From CAMEON01 sp045128275 (GTDB lineage Bacteria > Bacillota > Clostridia > Oscillospirales > CAG-272): a stretch of 64,000 nt of DNA. Of this stretch, positions 25,060 to 33,545 are shown in pieces. Made by a program: the position numbers and the translations under genes. The number at the start of each line of letters is the position of its first letter. Within the stretch, counting starts at the first letter, position 1. The stretch spans positions 1 to 64,000 of the forward strand of contig JBGVRH010000074.1 in assembly GCA_045128275.1 (NCBI GenBank), read 5' to 3'. The notes under the pieces were generated by a model. That model searched no databases. It saw nothing but the letters and a program-made list of their open reading frames with translations, and was not told the origin of the DNA.

Positions 25060-26421
25060 TCAATCCACCAGCTTCTCCAGGCACCCCACCGTATAGTCGC
25101 CGCCCGTGGCCATGAGGTTGTTGAGGAACAACACCGTGTCGATTCCCTTTTCCTCCGCGAAGGCACGAAGATCACCGTTCCAGAAGCGGTAATCGATGGC
25201 GTATACGTACTCGTAGGAATCCACCAGCATGGGAATGAAGGCGTTGCCGTAGGATTCCTTGATGATGAGAATGGCAGAGTCGTCCGTAATGGTTTCGTTG
25301 TGAGCCTCATAATACTCGTGGTCTCCCGAGGAGAAGGCCAGGTACTTGTTGGTGGTACTGACCTCACAGTCAATGAGGGGTCTCGGCTGATAGATGCCGT
25401 CGCGGAAGATGGTCAGCTCACTGACCGTGGGGGACAGGTAGGCCTCCACGTAATCGGGATGATTCTTCAGATTCAGATTCTGAGTATGGCGGTACAGAGA
25501 CCCGAGGAAGGTGTCATAGGTAAAGGTGTCGTACGCCTCCAGGGACGGATAGGAGCGCCCCACGGTGTCCAGGAAATAGCGGCTGGCGTAGTACGCACCC
25601 TTGCCCGTCCAGTGGTGATCGGTACGGTAGAAAATATACTCGTCACTATGCTGCTCCAGCACCTGGTGAACGGGCAGAGTCACCACGGGTGTCTCCACCC
25701 CTGCCTGGGGGCAGTAGGCGTTGATGGCGGCGTAGATGCGCTCAATCACCGCCACACCGTCGGACGCGCCCAGCTCGGTGAGCTTTTCGGGGGACAGACC
25801 GTAGCAGTAGGAGGTGGGCACCACCATATCGTAGACCGTCGCCACGCCATCCAGCTCCAGAGCGGCCTTGACCACCACGCGGCAGTAGCGATCCACGAGC
25901 TTTGCGTTGTAGTAGTACAGCTCATAGCAGGTGTCGCCCTCGATGTAGTAGCCGTTGATGACCTCGGAATAGGGGCCTGTTTCCTCTTCCGTATCCTCGG
26001 GGGGCACCGTATCCTCCGGGCGAGACTCCTGCTCGGGGGGAGTCTCCGATTCGGGGGGCTCATCCTCGGGAGGCTCCTCGTCCCATACGAAATCGGTGTC
26101 CGAGCCGATGGAATCCACCTCGCCCTCGTAGCCCTCAAATTCCATGTCCCCCACGCCGTACAGCCCCTTGAAGTCCCCGCTCATGTCCAGAAGCGTCTCG
26201 CGGAAGGGGAAGGTATCGGCATACCACAGGCTGATCTGAGAGGTGTACTCCCCCGACAGGAAGGACTCTACCGAAAAAGTAGGGAATTTGGTCAGCTCCC
26301 GTCCCTCGGATTCCGAGACGGAGGGGCGCAGAGACAGGATGAAGCCCAGCACGCAGCCGCCGACCAGCACAACGGTAAACAGCAGGATGCGGATCCACTG
26401 AAACAGTTTTTTCAACTTCAT
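25060..26421 (-). CDS. DHHW-family protein (AlgX/SGNH-like partner of MBOAT)
   Basis: 453 aa. An N-terminal membrane anchor (about 9-30) and an acidic Glu/Pro-rich stretch (about 108-145) precede an AlgX/AlgJ-like domain with the hallmark YRTDHHWTGKGAYYASRYF. KESYGNAFIPMLVDSYE carries the SGNH-type Ser region. Such proteins act outside the membrane with MBOAT enzymes to O-acetylate a surface polysaccharide. It starts 15 bases after the MBOAT stop, with AAAGGAG upstream. Confidence 0.88.
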   Translation of the reverse strand: MKLKKLFQWIRILLFTVVLVGGCVLGFILSLRPSVSESEGRELTKFPTFSVESFLSGEYTSQISLWYADTFPFRETLLDMSGDFKGLYGVGDMEFEGYEGEVDSIGSDTDFVWDEEPPEDEPPESETPPEQESRPEDTVPPEDTEEETGPYSEVINGYYIEGDTCYELYYYNAKLVDRYCRVVVKAALELDGVATVYDMVVPTSYCYGLSPEKLTELGASDGVAVIERIYAAINAYCPQAGVETPVVTLPVHQVLEQHSDEYIFYRTDHHWTGKGAYYASRYFLDTVGRSYPSLEAYDTFTYDTFLGSLYRHTQNLNLKNHPDYVEAYLSPTVSELTIFRDGIYQPRPLIDCEVSTTNKYLAFSSGDHEYYEAHNETITDDSAILIIKESYGNAFIPMLVDSYEYVYAIDYRFWNGDLRAFAEEKGIDTVLFLNNLMATGGDYTVGCLEKLVD

Positions 26422-26436
26422 GATTACGCTCCTTTC

Positions 26437-27897
26437 TCAGAACTGGAAGTACAGGAAGGGGTTATAGCTATCCCCCACCAAGCACAAGAGTGACAGGAAC
26501 ACGAGCAAGACGGGCAGGACGGCTGTGACCGCGTCATACACCGTAACGGCCACCTTACCCATACCGCCCGACCGTCCCTCAGTCATCCTGCCTCGCAGAC
26601 GCTCAAAGAACCGCCCGACGACAGGGGCGATGGGGGTACAGGCCAGCATGGCTATGGGGAGGAAGACCGCGTGGGAGAGCAGTCCGCTCTGCACCGACAG
26701 GCTCATCCAGGCGTTCCCGTTCAGGGTAAAGAGACCCTTGACGGCCACAAGCAGCTCCGAGAGATCCGTGTAGTAGAACAGCATCCACCCAAAGAGGACG
26801 ACAACCAGGGTATACGCCGTCCGCAGAACCCGAAGGATGCCCCGCGAGGGGGTCTTACCGACACGGAAGACCAGCTTTTCGATGATGAGGAAGACGAAAT
26901 AGTAAAGTCCCCACAGAACGAAATTCCAGGACGCGCCATGCCACAGTCCCGTGAGGAACCAGACGGCAAACAGATTGAAAATGTGGCGCAGCTTGCCGAC
27001 GCGGTTGCCTCCCAGGGGTATGTAAACGTAGTCACGGAAGAAGCTGGACAGGGAGATGTGCCACCGCCGCCAGAAATCCGTGACCGAATCCGCGGCGTAG
27101 GGGTACATGAAATTCTCGCGGTAGTGGAAGCCCACCATGAGTCCCATGCCGATGGCCATGTCCGAGTAGGCCGAGAAATCCAGGTAGATCTCCAGCATAT
27201 AGCAAACGGCCGCCAGGAGGATCCCCGCCGCGGGAACGGCGGAAAGATTTTCAGGCTTCTCCACCATCTCCGAAACGATGGCGGCACAGCCGTTGGCCAG
27301 AACCGCTTTTTTGGCCAGACCGCAGGCAAAGTGGGTAATGCCCCGCGCGGCATCCTCACGGGTAACGCGGCGGTTCTCCAGTTCCTCGTTGACGTCGCTG
27401 TAGCGCACGATGGGGCCCGCGATGCACTGATGGAAGAGGGAGGCGTACAGGAGCAGGAGCCAGAATTTCTTCTGGGGCTCCACCTCACCGCGATACACAT
27501 CGATGACGTAGGAAATGAGCTGGAAGGTGTAGAAGGAGATACCGATGGGCAGGGTAATGGCGGGGATCACCTCGGGGACTCCCAGCAGAGCTTGCACGTT
27601 GGACAGGAAGAAGCCCGTGTACTTGAAAACCGCCAAAAGCCCCAGGCAGATGACCAAGGTCAGGATCAGCCACAGCCTGCGGCGGGAGGAATACGCGTGG
27701 ATCAGCCGCCCGCCCAGATAGCAGACCAGGGTCATGCCCACCAGCAGGATCAGCAAGGAAGGCCCTCCCCAGGCGTAGAAGATCAGGGAGAACAGCAACA
27801 GCACCACGTTGCGGGAGCGGATCCCCGGCATGACCGCGTAGAGGGCGTAGCAGATCACCAGAAAACCGAAGACGAACAGTAAACTCGAAAAGACCAT
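26437..27897 (-). CDS. MBOAT-family O-acyltransferase (AlgI-like)
   Basis: 486 aa with about ten membrane segments. LPIGISFYTFQLISYVIDVYRG, FHQCIAGPIVRY, YLDFSAYSDMAIG, FWRRWHISLSSFFRDYVYIP and LTGLWHGASWNFVLWG are the AlgI/DltB blocks; the His in LWHG is the catalytic one. It is expected to pass acyl groups across the membrane to the DHHW partner for modifying an extracellular glycan. The ATG at 27897 follows AAAGGAG. Confidence 0.94.
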   Translation of the reverse strand: MVFSSLLFVFGFLVICYALYAVMPGIRSRNVVLLLFSLIFYAWGGPSLLILLVGMTLVCYLGGRLIHAYSSRRRLWLILTLVICLGLLAVFKYTGFFLSNVQALLGVPEVIPAITLPIGISFYTFQLISYVIDVYRGEVEPQKKFWLLLLYASLFHQCIAGPIVRYSDVNEELENRRVTREDAARGITHFACGLAKKAVLANGCAAIVSEMVEKPENLSAVPAAGILLAAVCYMLEIYLDFSAYSDMAIGMGLMVGFHYRENFMYPYAADSVTDFWRRWHISLSSFFRDYVYIPLGGNRVGKLRHIFNLFAVWFLTGLWHGASWNFVLWGLYYFVFLIIEKLVFRVGKTPSRGILRVLRTAYTLVVVLFGWMLFYYTDLSELLVAVKGLFTLNGNAWMSLSVQSGLLSHAVFLPIAMLACTPIAPVVGRFFERLRGRMTEGRSGGMGKVAVTVYDAVTAVLPVLLVFLSLLCLVGDSYNPFLYFQF

Positions 27898-27999
27898 ATG
27901 AATCTCCTTTTGTTCTTTGAATCAGGTAAGCCCCGCTCCGCGTGCGGACGGTACAGACGGCCTTCACCCTGGGGGCGCAGTCGTGATCAGAGGGTATAC

Positions 28000-28140
28000 C
28001 TATTCTATAAGACGATAAAATTTGCGAAAAGTGCCTTCAAAGCGATCGATATATTCCCAAAGCCCGGAGACGGCCGTCCGCTCGGTCAGTTCTTTTAACG
28101 GACATTGCGGCGGACTCTTATAATATGGCAATTTGTACAT
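28000..28140 (-). CDS. Possible 46-aa small protein upstream of MBOAT gene
   Basis: ATG at 28140 with AGGTG nine bases upstream and a perfect promoter 29 bases further. It encodes MYKLPYYKSPPQCPLKEL and ends FRKFYRLIE. AT-rich against its surroundings. No known family. It could be a real small protein or the leader of the MBOAT-DHHW operon, whose first codon lies about 100 bases downstream with no other promoter seen. Confidence 0.55.
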   Translation of the reverse strand: MYKLPYYKSPPQCPLKELTERTAVSGLWEYIDRFEGTFRKFYRLIE

Positions 28141-28168
28141 TTCACAATCACCTATAAACAACGCCCTC

Positions 28169-28197
28169 ATTATAGCACGGTCATTCCTGCCTGTCAA
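28169..28197 (-). promoter_or_regulatory. Promoter of the small ORF and probably the MBOAT-DHHW operon
   Basis: Minus strand TTGACA (28197-28192), 17-base spacer, TATAAT (28174-28169), a full consensus match. Confidence 0.85.
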
Positions 28198-28267
28198 TAG
28201 GGGTGGGATATTCGGTCGCGATTTGGGATAATCGGTACTTCCCCGTTGAGATTCTGCCCCCATGGGA

Positions 28268-28810
28268 TCACGGTGCCCGGACTTCGGCAATATACAGAAT
28301 GTGGTTGATCCCGGTGTCCGGGTCGGGGATATAGCGGATGACCAGATACTGCCCCTCGCGGGTGATGACCCCGCCGTTTTGCGCCTCCCTGCGGTAGCCG
28401 TGGAGGGTCAGGTCGGTATCGGTATAAGCGAAGGTAACACCGTCCAGAGTGAAGCTGTCCCCGCCCTTGTGGGGGTACTCCGCGGCGGTCAGATCCTCCA
28501 CAATTCCCTCGGCGATGAGGTAGTCCCCCGCCTCGTAGCGGGTCTTCAGGTCGGTGTAGTCGGCTATATACACCGAGCCCGACAGGATGAACACAACGCC
28601 GCAGAGCAGGGCAACTCCCCGCAAAAACCATTGGACACCCTTGGAATGGGTAAGATCTCTCCGCGCGGGGGCGGCCAGATCCTTCCCTGCTTCCTTGGCG
28701 CGGCTCATTCCGCAGGACACCGCCCAGAAGCCCATCCCCACCAGAAGCGGGATCAGCAGAACGGACAGATCTCCCCAGCGGAAGCGCAGCTCATACAGTA
28801 CGGTCTCCAT
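28268..28810 (-). CDS. DUF3592-like membrane protein
   Basis: 180 aa. Two membrane segments (about 15-35 and 65-85) precede an extracytoplasmic beta domain with DYLIAEGIVEDL, FTLDGVTFAYTD, GGVITREGQYLVIRYI and ILYIAEVR, the layout of DUF3592-type proteins. Role unknown. The ATG at 28810 follows GAAAGGGAG. Confidence 0.72.
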   Translation of the reverse strand: METVLYELRFRWGDLSVLLIPLLVGMGFWAVSCGMSRAKEAGKDLAAPARRDLTHSKGVQWFLRGVALLCGVVFILSGSVYIADYTDLKTRYEAGDYLIAEGIVEDLTAAEYPHKGGDSFTLDGVTFAYTDTDLTLHGYRREAQNGGVITREGQYLVIRYIPDPDTGINHILYIAEVRAP

Positions 28811-28905
28811 GAAGTATTCTCCCTTTCGGTACGGTCTCTCACCTATATAGACGAAAAAACGTCCCCAGATCTTTCACGTAACGACTCATTTTTCCTTTAC
28901 CTCAT

Positions 28906-28934
28906 AGTATACACCATATCCCCCCGTTTGTCAA
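28906..28934 (-). promoter_or_regulatory. Promoter of the DUF3592-like gene
   Basis: Minus strand TTGACA (28934-28929), 17-base spacer, TATACT (28911-28906). Confidence 0.83.
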
Positions 28935-28982
28935 GTCCAAGGCCGCGAAGCCGAAGCTTTCATGAAAATCCTGTGAACCCCC

Positions 28983-29011
28983 TTGCATTCTGTCGAAATT
29001 TGTGGTATACT
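28983..29011 (+). promoter_or_regulatory. Promoter of the LRR/cysteine-repeat protein gene
   Basis: TTGCAT (28983-28988), 17-base spacer, TATACT (29006-29011), about 67 bases before the start codon. Divergent from the DUF3592-like promoter. Confidence 0.8.
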
Positions 29012-29077
29012 CTATAGTGAAGATTTTTGACCATATCCATATAAATGAAACCATCACGAAAACGGAAGGATCTGACC

Positions 29078-32000
29078 ATGAAAAAATTTCTGCTATGGGC
29101 GTTGATCGCCACCATGACGATATCGCTGTTGAGCCTGGGTATCCTCTCGGCCGCCGCCGCGGAGACTCAGACGGGTAGCTGTGGAGATAGCGTCACCTGG
29201 ACGCTGAATCCCGACACGGGTGAGCTGGTCATCTCGGGTCAAGGCCCCATGACCGACTACGCCATCACCAACATGACCCCCTGGATCGCCTCCTGCACGG
29301 CCATCACCTCGGTGAGGGTGGAGGAGGGCGTGACCTCCCTGGGTGCTTACGCGTTCCTGTATTGCAGCAACCTGGCCACCGTCTCTCTCCCCGAGAGCCT
29401 GACCTCCATCGGGGCTCACTCGTTCTCGAACTGCAGCAAGCTGACCGATCTGCAGATCCCCGCAGGTGTCCGTCAGATCGGCGCGGGCGCGTTCCAAAAC
29501 TGCGCTTCTCTGACCGAGCTGGTCATCCCCGAGGGCGTGACCGAGATCCTCGGCTCCACCTTTTCGGGATGCTCCAAGCTGGCTCACGTAGAGCTCCCCG
29601 ACAGCGTCACCTCCATCGGCAGCAGCGCCTTCGCAAGCTGCTCCGCTCTGACCGATATCCGGCTTCCCACGGGGCTGTCGGTTATCGATTCCAAGGCCTT
29701 CACCTACTGCTCCTCCCTGAAGACCATCACCCTCCCCGGCACCCTGACCGCTCTGGGCGACGGTGTCTTCACCAATTCCGCCCTGCAGAGAGCTCTCTTT
29801 GACGGTGCCCAGGACGAGTGGGACAACGTGACCGTTGGCGAAAGCAACGCCCTGCTGACCAGCGTTCTGCTGATTCACCCCGGTCATCTCTTCAATCAGG
29901 AGATCGTGGATCCCGCCTACCTGTGCACCCCCGCCGGCTGTGTCAGTGCCGCCTCCTACTACCGTACCTGCGTTTGCGGTGAGGTCGGTGACGAGACCTT
30001 CAGCCACGGCGAGCCCATCGGTCACACGGGAGGAACCGCCACCTGTCGGGATCAGGCGATTTGCGAGGTCTGCGGAGAGGCCTACGGCATTCTGGGCTCC
30101 CACGTGCCCAACAGAGAGGCCACCTGTACCGAGGGATTTTCGTGCGCGATCTGCGAGATCCCCCTGAAGGATCCCCTGGGTCACGACTACGTCCCCACGG
30201 TGACGCCTCCCACCTGTACCGAGCCCGGCTTCACCGCCCACGTCTGCTCCCGCTGTAACGATACCTTCACCGACACCCCCACCGATCCCACGGGTCACAC
30301 CGAGGGGGCCGCTCCCACCTGTACCGAGGATCAGATCTGTACCGTCTGTCACGAAATCCTGGCCGAGAAGCTGGGCCACAACCATATTCCCGAGATCACC
30401 CTGGCTCCCACCTGTACCGACTCGGGTATCCGTACCCATACCTGCTCCCGCTGTAACGACACCTACGACGAAACCATAGATGCCACCGGCCACATTGAGA
30501 GCGATCCCGCTTCCTGCGAGACCGCCCAGACCTGTACCGCCTGCGGTCTCCTGCTGGCTGACGCCCTGGGCCACGATTTCCACGCCGAGACCGTAGAGCC
30601 CACCTGCACGGCCAAAGGCTATACCGTCCACACCTGCTCCCGTTGCGCCTACACCTACCACGACAGCCTCGTGGATGCCAAGGGCCACGCCCCCGTTGGG
30701 GAGGCCACCTGTACCGAGCCTCAGCTCTGCGGAGCCTGCGGCGGGGTTCTGACCGAGGCTCTCGGCCACGATTACACAAGCACCGTCACCGAACCCACCT
30801 GCACCGAGCAGGGCTTCACCATTCATAGCTGTGACCGATGCGGCCACGCCTATCGGGACACCTTCACCGATGCCGCAGGACACACCCCCGGCGAGGAAGC
30901 CACCTGTACCGTTTCCCAGCTCTGCACCGTTTGCGGTGAAGTGCTGACCGAGGCCTCGGGTCATAGCTACACCCAGGCCGTCACCGAGCCTTCCTGCACC
31001 GAGCAGGGCTTCACCACCCACACCTGCTCTGCCTGCGGCCACACCTATCGGGACACCTTTACCACCGCCTCGGGACACACCCCCGACGGAGAGGCCACCT
31101 GTGCCCACGCGCAGCTCTGCACCGTCTGCGGGGAGCTTCTGGCCGAGGCCCTCGGTCACGATTACACCCACACCGTCACCGCCCCCACCTGTACCGAGCA
31201 GGGCTTCACCACCCACACCTGCTCTGCCTGCGGGTACACCTACTTGGACACCTTCACCGATGCCAAGGCTCACGTCCCCGGTGACGCGGCAACCTGCTCC
31301 CGAGCCCAGGTCTGTACCGTCTGCGGTGAGGTTCTGACCCCCGCCCAAGACCACGACTATACCCACATCATCATCGCACCTACCTGTACGACCAGAGGCT
31401 ACACCACCCACACCTGCTCCCGCTGTAACCACACCTATCTGGACGCCTTCACCGAAACCGCTCCCCACACCATCAGACAGGACGCAAGCTGTTATGAGCC
31501 TCAGTCCTGCTCGGTATGCGGCGGACTGATCAAGGAGGCCACGGGCCACGACTACCGCACCACCACCGTAGAGGCCACCTGCAACAGCCAGGGCTACGTC
31601 AAGCACGTCTGCATCCATTGCTCCGCCTCCTACCTGGACAATTTCACCCCCGCCAAGGGACACACCCCCGGGGAAGCCGCCACCTGCACCCAGCCCCAGA
31701 CCTGCACCGTCTGCCAGGGCATCCTGACTCCCGCCAAGGGACACAGTTTTGGCGCTGCCGTCACCGCTCCCACCTGTACCGAAAGCGGCTACACCACCCA
31801 TGCCTGCGCCAACTGCGAGGCTACCTACGTGGATACCCCCACCGAGCCCGCGGGTCACGTCCCCGGCAAGGAGGCCTCCTGCCACGCGCCCCAGACCTGC
31901 ACCGTCTGCCAAGCCATTCTGGCCGAGCGGCTGGAGCATACTTACGAGGAAGCCCGCAACGAGCCCACCTGCACCATTGACGGTCAGATCCTGGACGTCT

Positions 32001-32338
32001 GCTCCCTCTGCGGCGACAGCTACGTCCGCGCCTTCATCCCCGCCGTGGGGCACACCGTAGGTGATTGGGTGCTGGAGAACGCCCCCGACGTAGGCGAGCC
32101 CGGACGCAAGCATAAGTCCTGCGAGGTCTGCTCCGAGATGGTGGAGCATGAGACCTTCTGGACGCCCGACGCTCCCGGCCCCTCGGACGAGTCCGGCTCT
32201 GTCTCCGAGACCGTAACCGAGCCTGAGACCGAGGAGGAAGAGGGCGGCTGCCGCATCACCGGCGGAAACATTGCCGTTATCGTCATCGTGATCATCGCGC
32301 TGGGCCTTCTGTGGTTCGTGGATATGCGACGCAGATAA
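29078..32338 (+). CDS. Large surface protein: BspA-type LRR plus cysteine-rich repeats
   Basis: 1086 aa from the ATG at 29078 (GGAAGGA upstream). Signal peptide 1-27. About 60-240 holds seven BspA/LRR_5 repeats (LPESLTSIGAHSFSNCSKL type). From about 285 to 1000, ten copies of a roughly 63-residue repeat alternate a half-unit like PTCTEQGFTTHTCSAC with one like ATCTVSQLCTVCG, joined by GHDY/GHTP. Each half carries CxxC pairs, so the region may bind metal or form disulfides. An acidic Thr/Glu linker, one membrane helix (about 1060-1080) and DMRRR end it, anchoring it in the cell membrane. Likely an adhesin or scaffold; function inferred only. Confidence 0.9.
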   Translation: MKKFLLWALIATMTISLLSLGILSAAAAETQTGSCGDSVTWTLNPDTGELVISGQGPMTDYAITNMTPWIASCTAITSVRVEEGVTSLGAYAFLYCSNLATVSLPESLTSIGAHSFSNCSKLTDLQIPAGVRQIGAGAFQNCASLTELVIPEGVTEILGSTFSGCSKLAHVELPDSVTSIGSSAFASCSALTDIRLPTGLSVIDSKAFTYCSSLKTITLPGTLTALGDGVFTNSALQRALFDGAQDEWDNVTVGESNALLTSVLLIHPGHLFNQEIVDPAYLCTPAGCVSAASYYRTCVCGEVGDETFSHGEPIGHTGGTATCRDQAICEVCGEAYGILGSHVPNREATCTEGFSCAICEIPLKDPLGHDYVPTVTPPTCTEPGFTAHVCSRCNDTFTDTPTDPTGHTEGAAPTCTEDQICTVCHEILAEKLGHNHIPEITLAPTCTDSGIRTHTCSRCNDTYDETIDATGHIESDPASCETAQTCTACGLLLADALGHDFHAETVEPTCTAKGYTVHTCSRCAYTYHDSLVDAKGHAPVGEATCTEPQLCGACGGVLTEALGHDYTSTVTEPTCTEQGFTIHSCDRCGHAYRDTFTDAAGHTPGEEATCTVSQLCTVCGEVLTEASGHSYTQAVTEPSCTEQGFTTHTCSACGHTYRDTFTTASGHTPDGEATCAHAQLCTVCGELLAEALGHDYTHTVTAPTCTEQGFTTHTCSACGYTYLDTFTDAKAHVPGDAATCSRAQVCTVCGEVLTPAQDHDYTHIIIAPTCTTRGYTTHTCSRCNHTYLDAFTETAPHTIRQDASCYEPQSCSVCGGLIKEATGHDYRTTTVEATCNSQGYVKHVCIHCSASYLDNFTPAKGHTPGEAATCTQPQTCTVCQGILTPAKGHSFGAAVTAPTCTESGYTTHACANCEATYVDTPTEPAGHVPGKEASCHAPQTCTVCQAILAERLEHTYEEARNEPTCTIDGQILDVCSLCGDSYVRAFIPAVGHTVGDWVLENAPDVGEPGRKHKSCEVCSEMVEHETFWTPDAPGPSDESGSVSETVTEPETEEEEGGCRITGGNIAVIVIVIIALGLLWFVDMRRR

Positions 32339-32376
32339 AGAGCTCTACAGCAAACGCTCCCACAAAAAAGAAAAAT

Positions 32377-32410
32377 CAGGGTATGCTCTTCGGAGCGTAC
32401 CCTGTTTTTT
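32377..32410 (+). terminator. Terminator of the LRR protein gene
   Basis: CAGGGTAtGCTC-ttcg-GAGCGTACCCTG then six T. Confidence 0.9.
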
Positions 32411-32540
32411 CGTACCGATGGTGGGACTCTGAACCCCGCCGAGCATAGCGCCCGCTGTGCGGGGGGCATCAAGCTGCGCCGACAGAGGAAACGAGAGCCT
32501 CCTCTGGCAGCTTGAAGTGGTCTCTCGCCCATCAACAGTA
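32411..32540. repeat. Repeat R1: tRNA-Leu 3'-end-like repeat (left border of island)
   Basis: Contains gatggtgggactctgaaccc, a degenerate copy of the tRNA-Leu 3' end (minus strand), then an inverted repeat with AAGCTGCC/GGCGCAGCTT arms. About 125 bases match repeat R2 at 35846-35965, including the shared phrase cagcttgaagtggt. A terminator hairpin adjoins it, as with R2. Confidence 0.75.
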
Positions 32541-32542
32541 TC

Positions 32543-32582
32543 AAAAAAGCAGGAACACTCCAAGGAGTATTCCTGCTTTTTT
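32543..32582. terminator. Strong hairpin with A/T flanks next to R1
   Basis: AAAAAAGCAGGAA ... TTCCTGCTTTTTT with a nested ACTCC/GGAGT; symmetrical terminator for either strand. Confidence 0.8.
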
Positions 32583-32708
32583 GTGTAATAACCCGTTCGT
32601 TGATACAATGAACTAAGCCGACTCTTTCTTTTTTTATAAAAATGACGCCCAAAACGAACTTTTTGTAAAAATACCCGCACAAAAATTCGCATTTTTACGA
32701 AAAAAGTA

Positions 32709-32736
32709 TTGATTTTTTTGCGCAATGTGGTATAAT
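32709..32736 (+). promoter_or_regulatory. Promoter of the putative small RNA
   Basis: TTGATT (32709-32714), 16-base spacer, TATAAT (32731-32736). Confidence 0.65.
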
Positions 32737-32741
32737 AATAA

Positions 32742-32813
32742 TGCTTACTGAAGGATTCTTATATCCTTTGAAAGTCGCCTGATAAGTGTTGGTAGCACTT
32801 ATCGGGCTTTTTT
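32742..32813 (+). ncRNA. Putative small structured RNA, copy 1
   Basis: About 72 bases between a promoter and an intrinsic terminator (CCTGATAAGTG/CACTTATCGGG then TTTTTT). Begins TGCTTACTGAAG, has an AAGGAT/ATCCTT hairpin and TTATATCC, and contains GTTGGTAGCA in the terminator loop. The same conserved blocks recur in the same order at 34300-34377. No open reading frame fits. Family not recognised. Confidence 0.6.
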
Positions 32814-33159
32814 AGTCTTGCCCTAAAATCTCGGTATTATCATCCATTATTACGTTTCTAAATGCAATTCCTTCGATGCAGGTGCTGTTAAGAGCGTCTT
32901 CCATATCAGCAAACTCTTCAAGCAAAATATACTTTCTTTTTGCTTTAGGATTGCTATCTTTGCGATAAAGACCGAAGAGAGCTTCTTTGCCATTGGGTAA
33001 AATAGTATCCTGCTTTTCATATATCGACCCTGTGTTAAATCTATATTCTGTGCCGTTATAAGAAAAATCCAAACCAAACCAATGACCATCCGAAGGTCCC
33101 CAAACACCGATATATTGGGATGTGAACTCTTCAAGGGAATTAAATTCGTTTTTTCTCAT
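32812..33159 (-). CDS. Possible immunity protein of a toxin cassette
   Basis: 115 aa, AT-rich. Aromatic- and acid-rich small protein (YIGVWGPSDGHWFGLDF, ILLEEFADMEDAL) of the kind that follows toxin genes; it overlaps the preceding toxin-like gene by ATGA. The terminator of the convergent small RNA overlaps its stop. The family is not recognised; the immunity role is inferred from size, order and overlap. Confidence 0.55.
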   Translation of the reverse strand: MRKNEFNSLEEFTSQYIGVWGPSDGHWFGLDFSYNGTEYRFNTGSIYEKQDTILPNGKEALFGLYRKDSNPKAKRKYILLEEFADMEDALNSTCIEGIAFRNVIMDDNTEILGQD

Positions 33160-33545
33160 CGTAAATGAAACTCCTTCTTTATCATTTTTATCAAAGCAGA
33201 CTCTTCTGCCGTCGGGGGAATACCAGGGTCGTTTTTGTTATGACTGAGATAAACATGACGATGAGGTTGCACGCCTTTATGGTCGTGTGCCAGGTCAATG
33301 CTTACCGCTTGTTTGTGAGCGTCGTCATAATATGCGAGATGCTTCAGCTCACCATTTTTAACAACTGCATAGATTCTTCCTGGGGTGTGAGAGTATTCGG
33401 GAGCTTTCACCGCATTAGAATCTTGAATGATAACTTTGACATTGGGATTGCTGCTTAAAGACCCTAATGACATATAGTGTTGCCCGCCTTGCACAAAACT
33501 AAAATTTCCGGTGTTGACGTCAACAAATGCACCACGAGAACCCAT
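33156..33545 (-). CDS. Possible toxin C-terminal-domain protein from mobile element
   Basis: 129 aa. Begins MGSRGAFVDVNTGNFSFV and continues HTPGRIYAVVKNGELKHLAYYDD, IDLAHDHKGVQPHRHVYLSH, resembling the C-terminal domains found on phage-head and polymorphic-toxin proteins (HxHxG...PHxH pattern). It stands without a secretion or head domain. The ATG overlaps the stop of the DUF4417 gene by one base; the next gene overlaps it by four. Possible nuclease- or toxin-like activity through the His cluster is inference. Confidence 0.55.
   Translation of the reverse strand: MGSRGAFVDVNTGNFSFVQGGQHYMSLGSLSSNPNVKVIIQDSNAVKAPEYSHTPGRIYAVVKNGELKHLAYYDDAHKQAVSIDLAHDHKGVQPHRHVYLSHNKNDPGIPPTAEESALIKMIKKEFHLR

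Noticed and set aside
29093..32149. 1018-codon minus-strand frame opposite the LRR protein
   Set aside because: GC-rich repeats on the coding strand keep the antisense frame open; its translation is low-complexity Gly/Ala/Val repeats without a ribosome site.
29900..32150. Tandem repeat as DNA-level satellite
   Set aside because: The units vary at wobble positions and encode a conserved Cys pattern, so selection is on the protein.
32742..32813. Riboswitch controlling a downstream gene
   Set aside because: It points away from the convergent immunity-like gene and ends in its own terminator, so a small RNA fits better.
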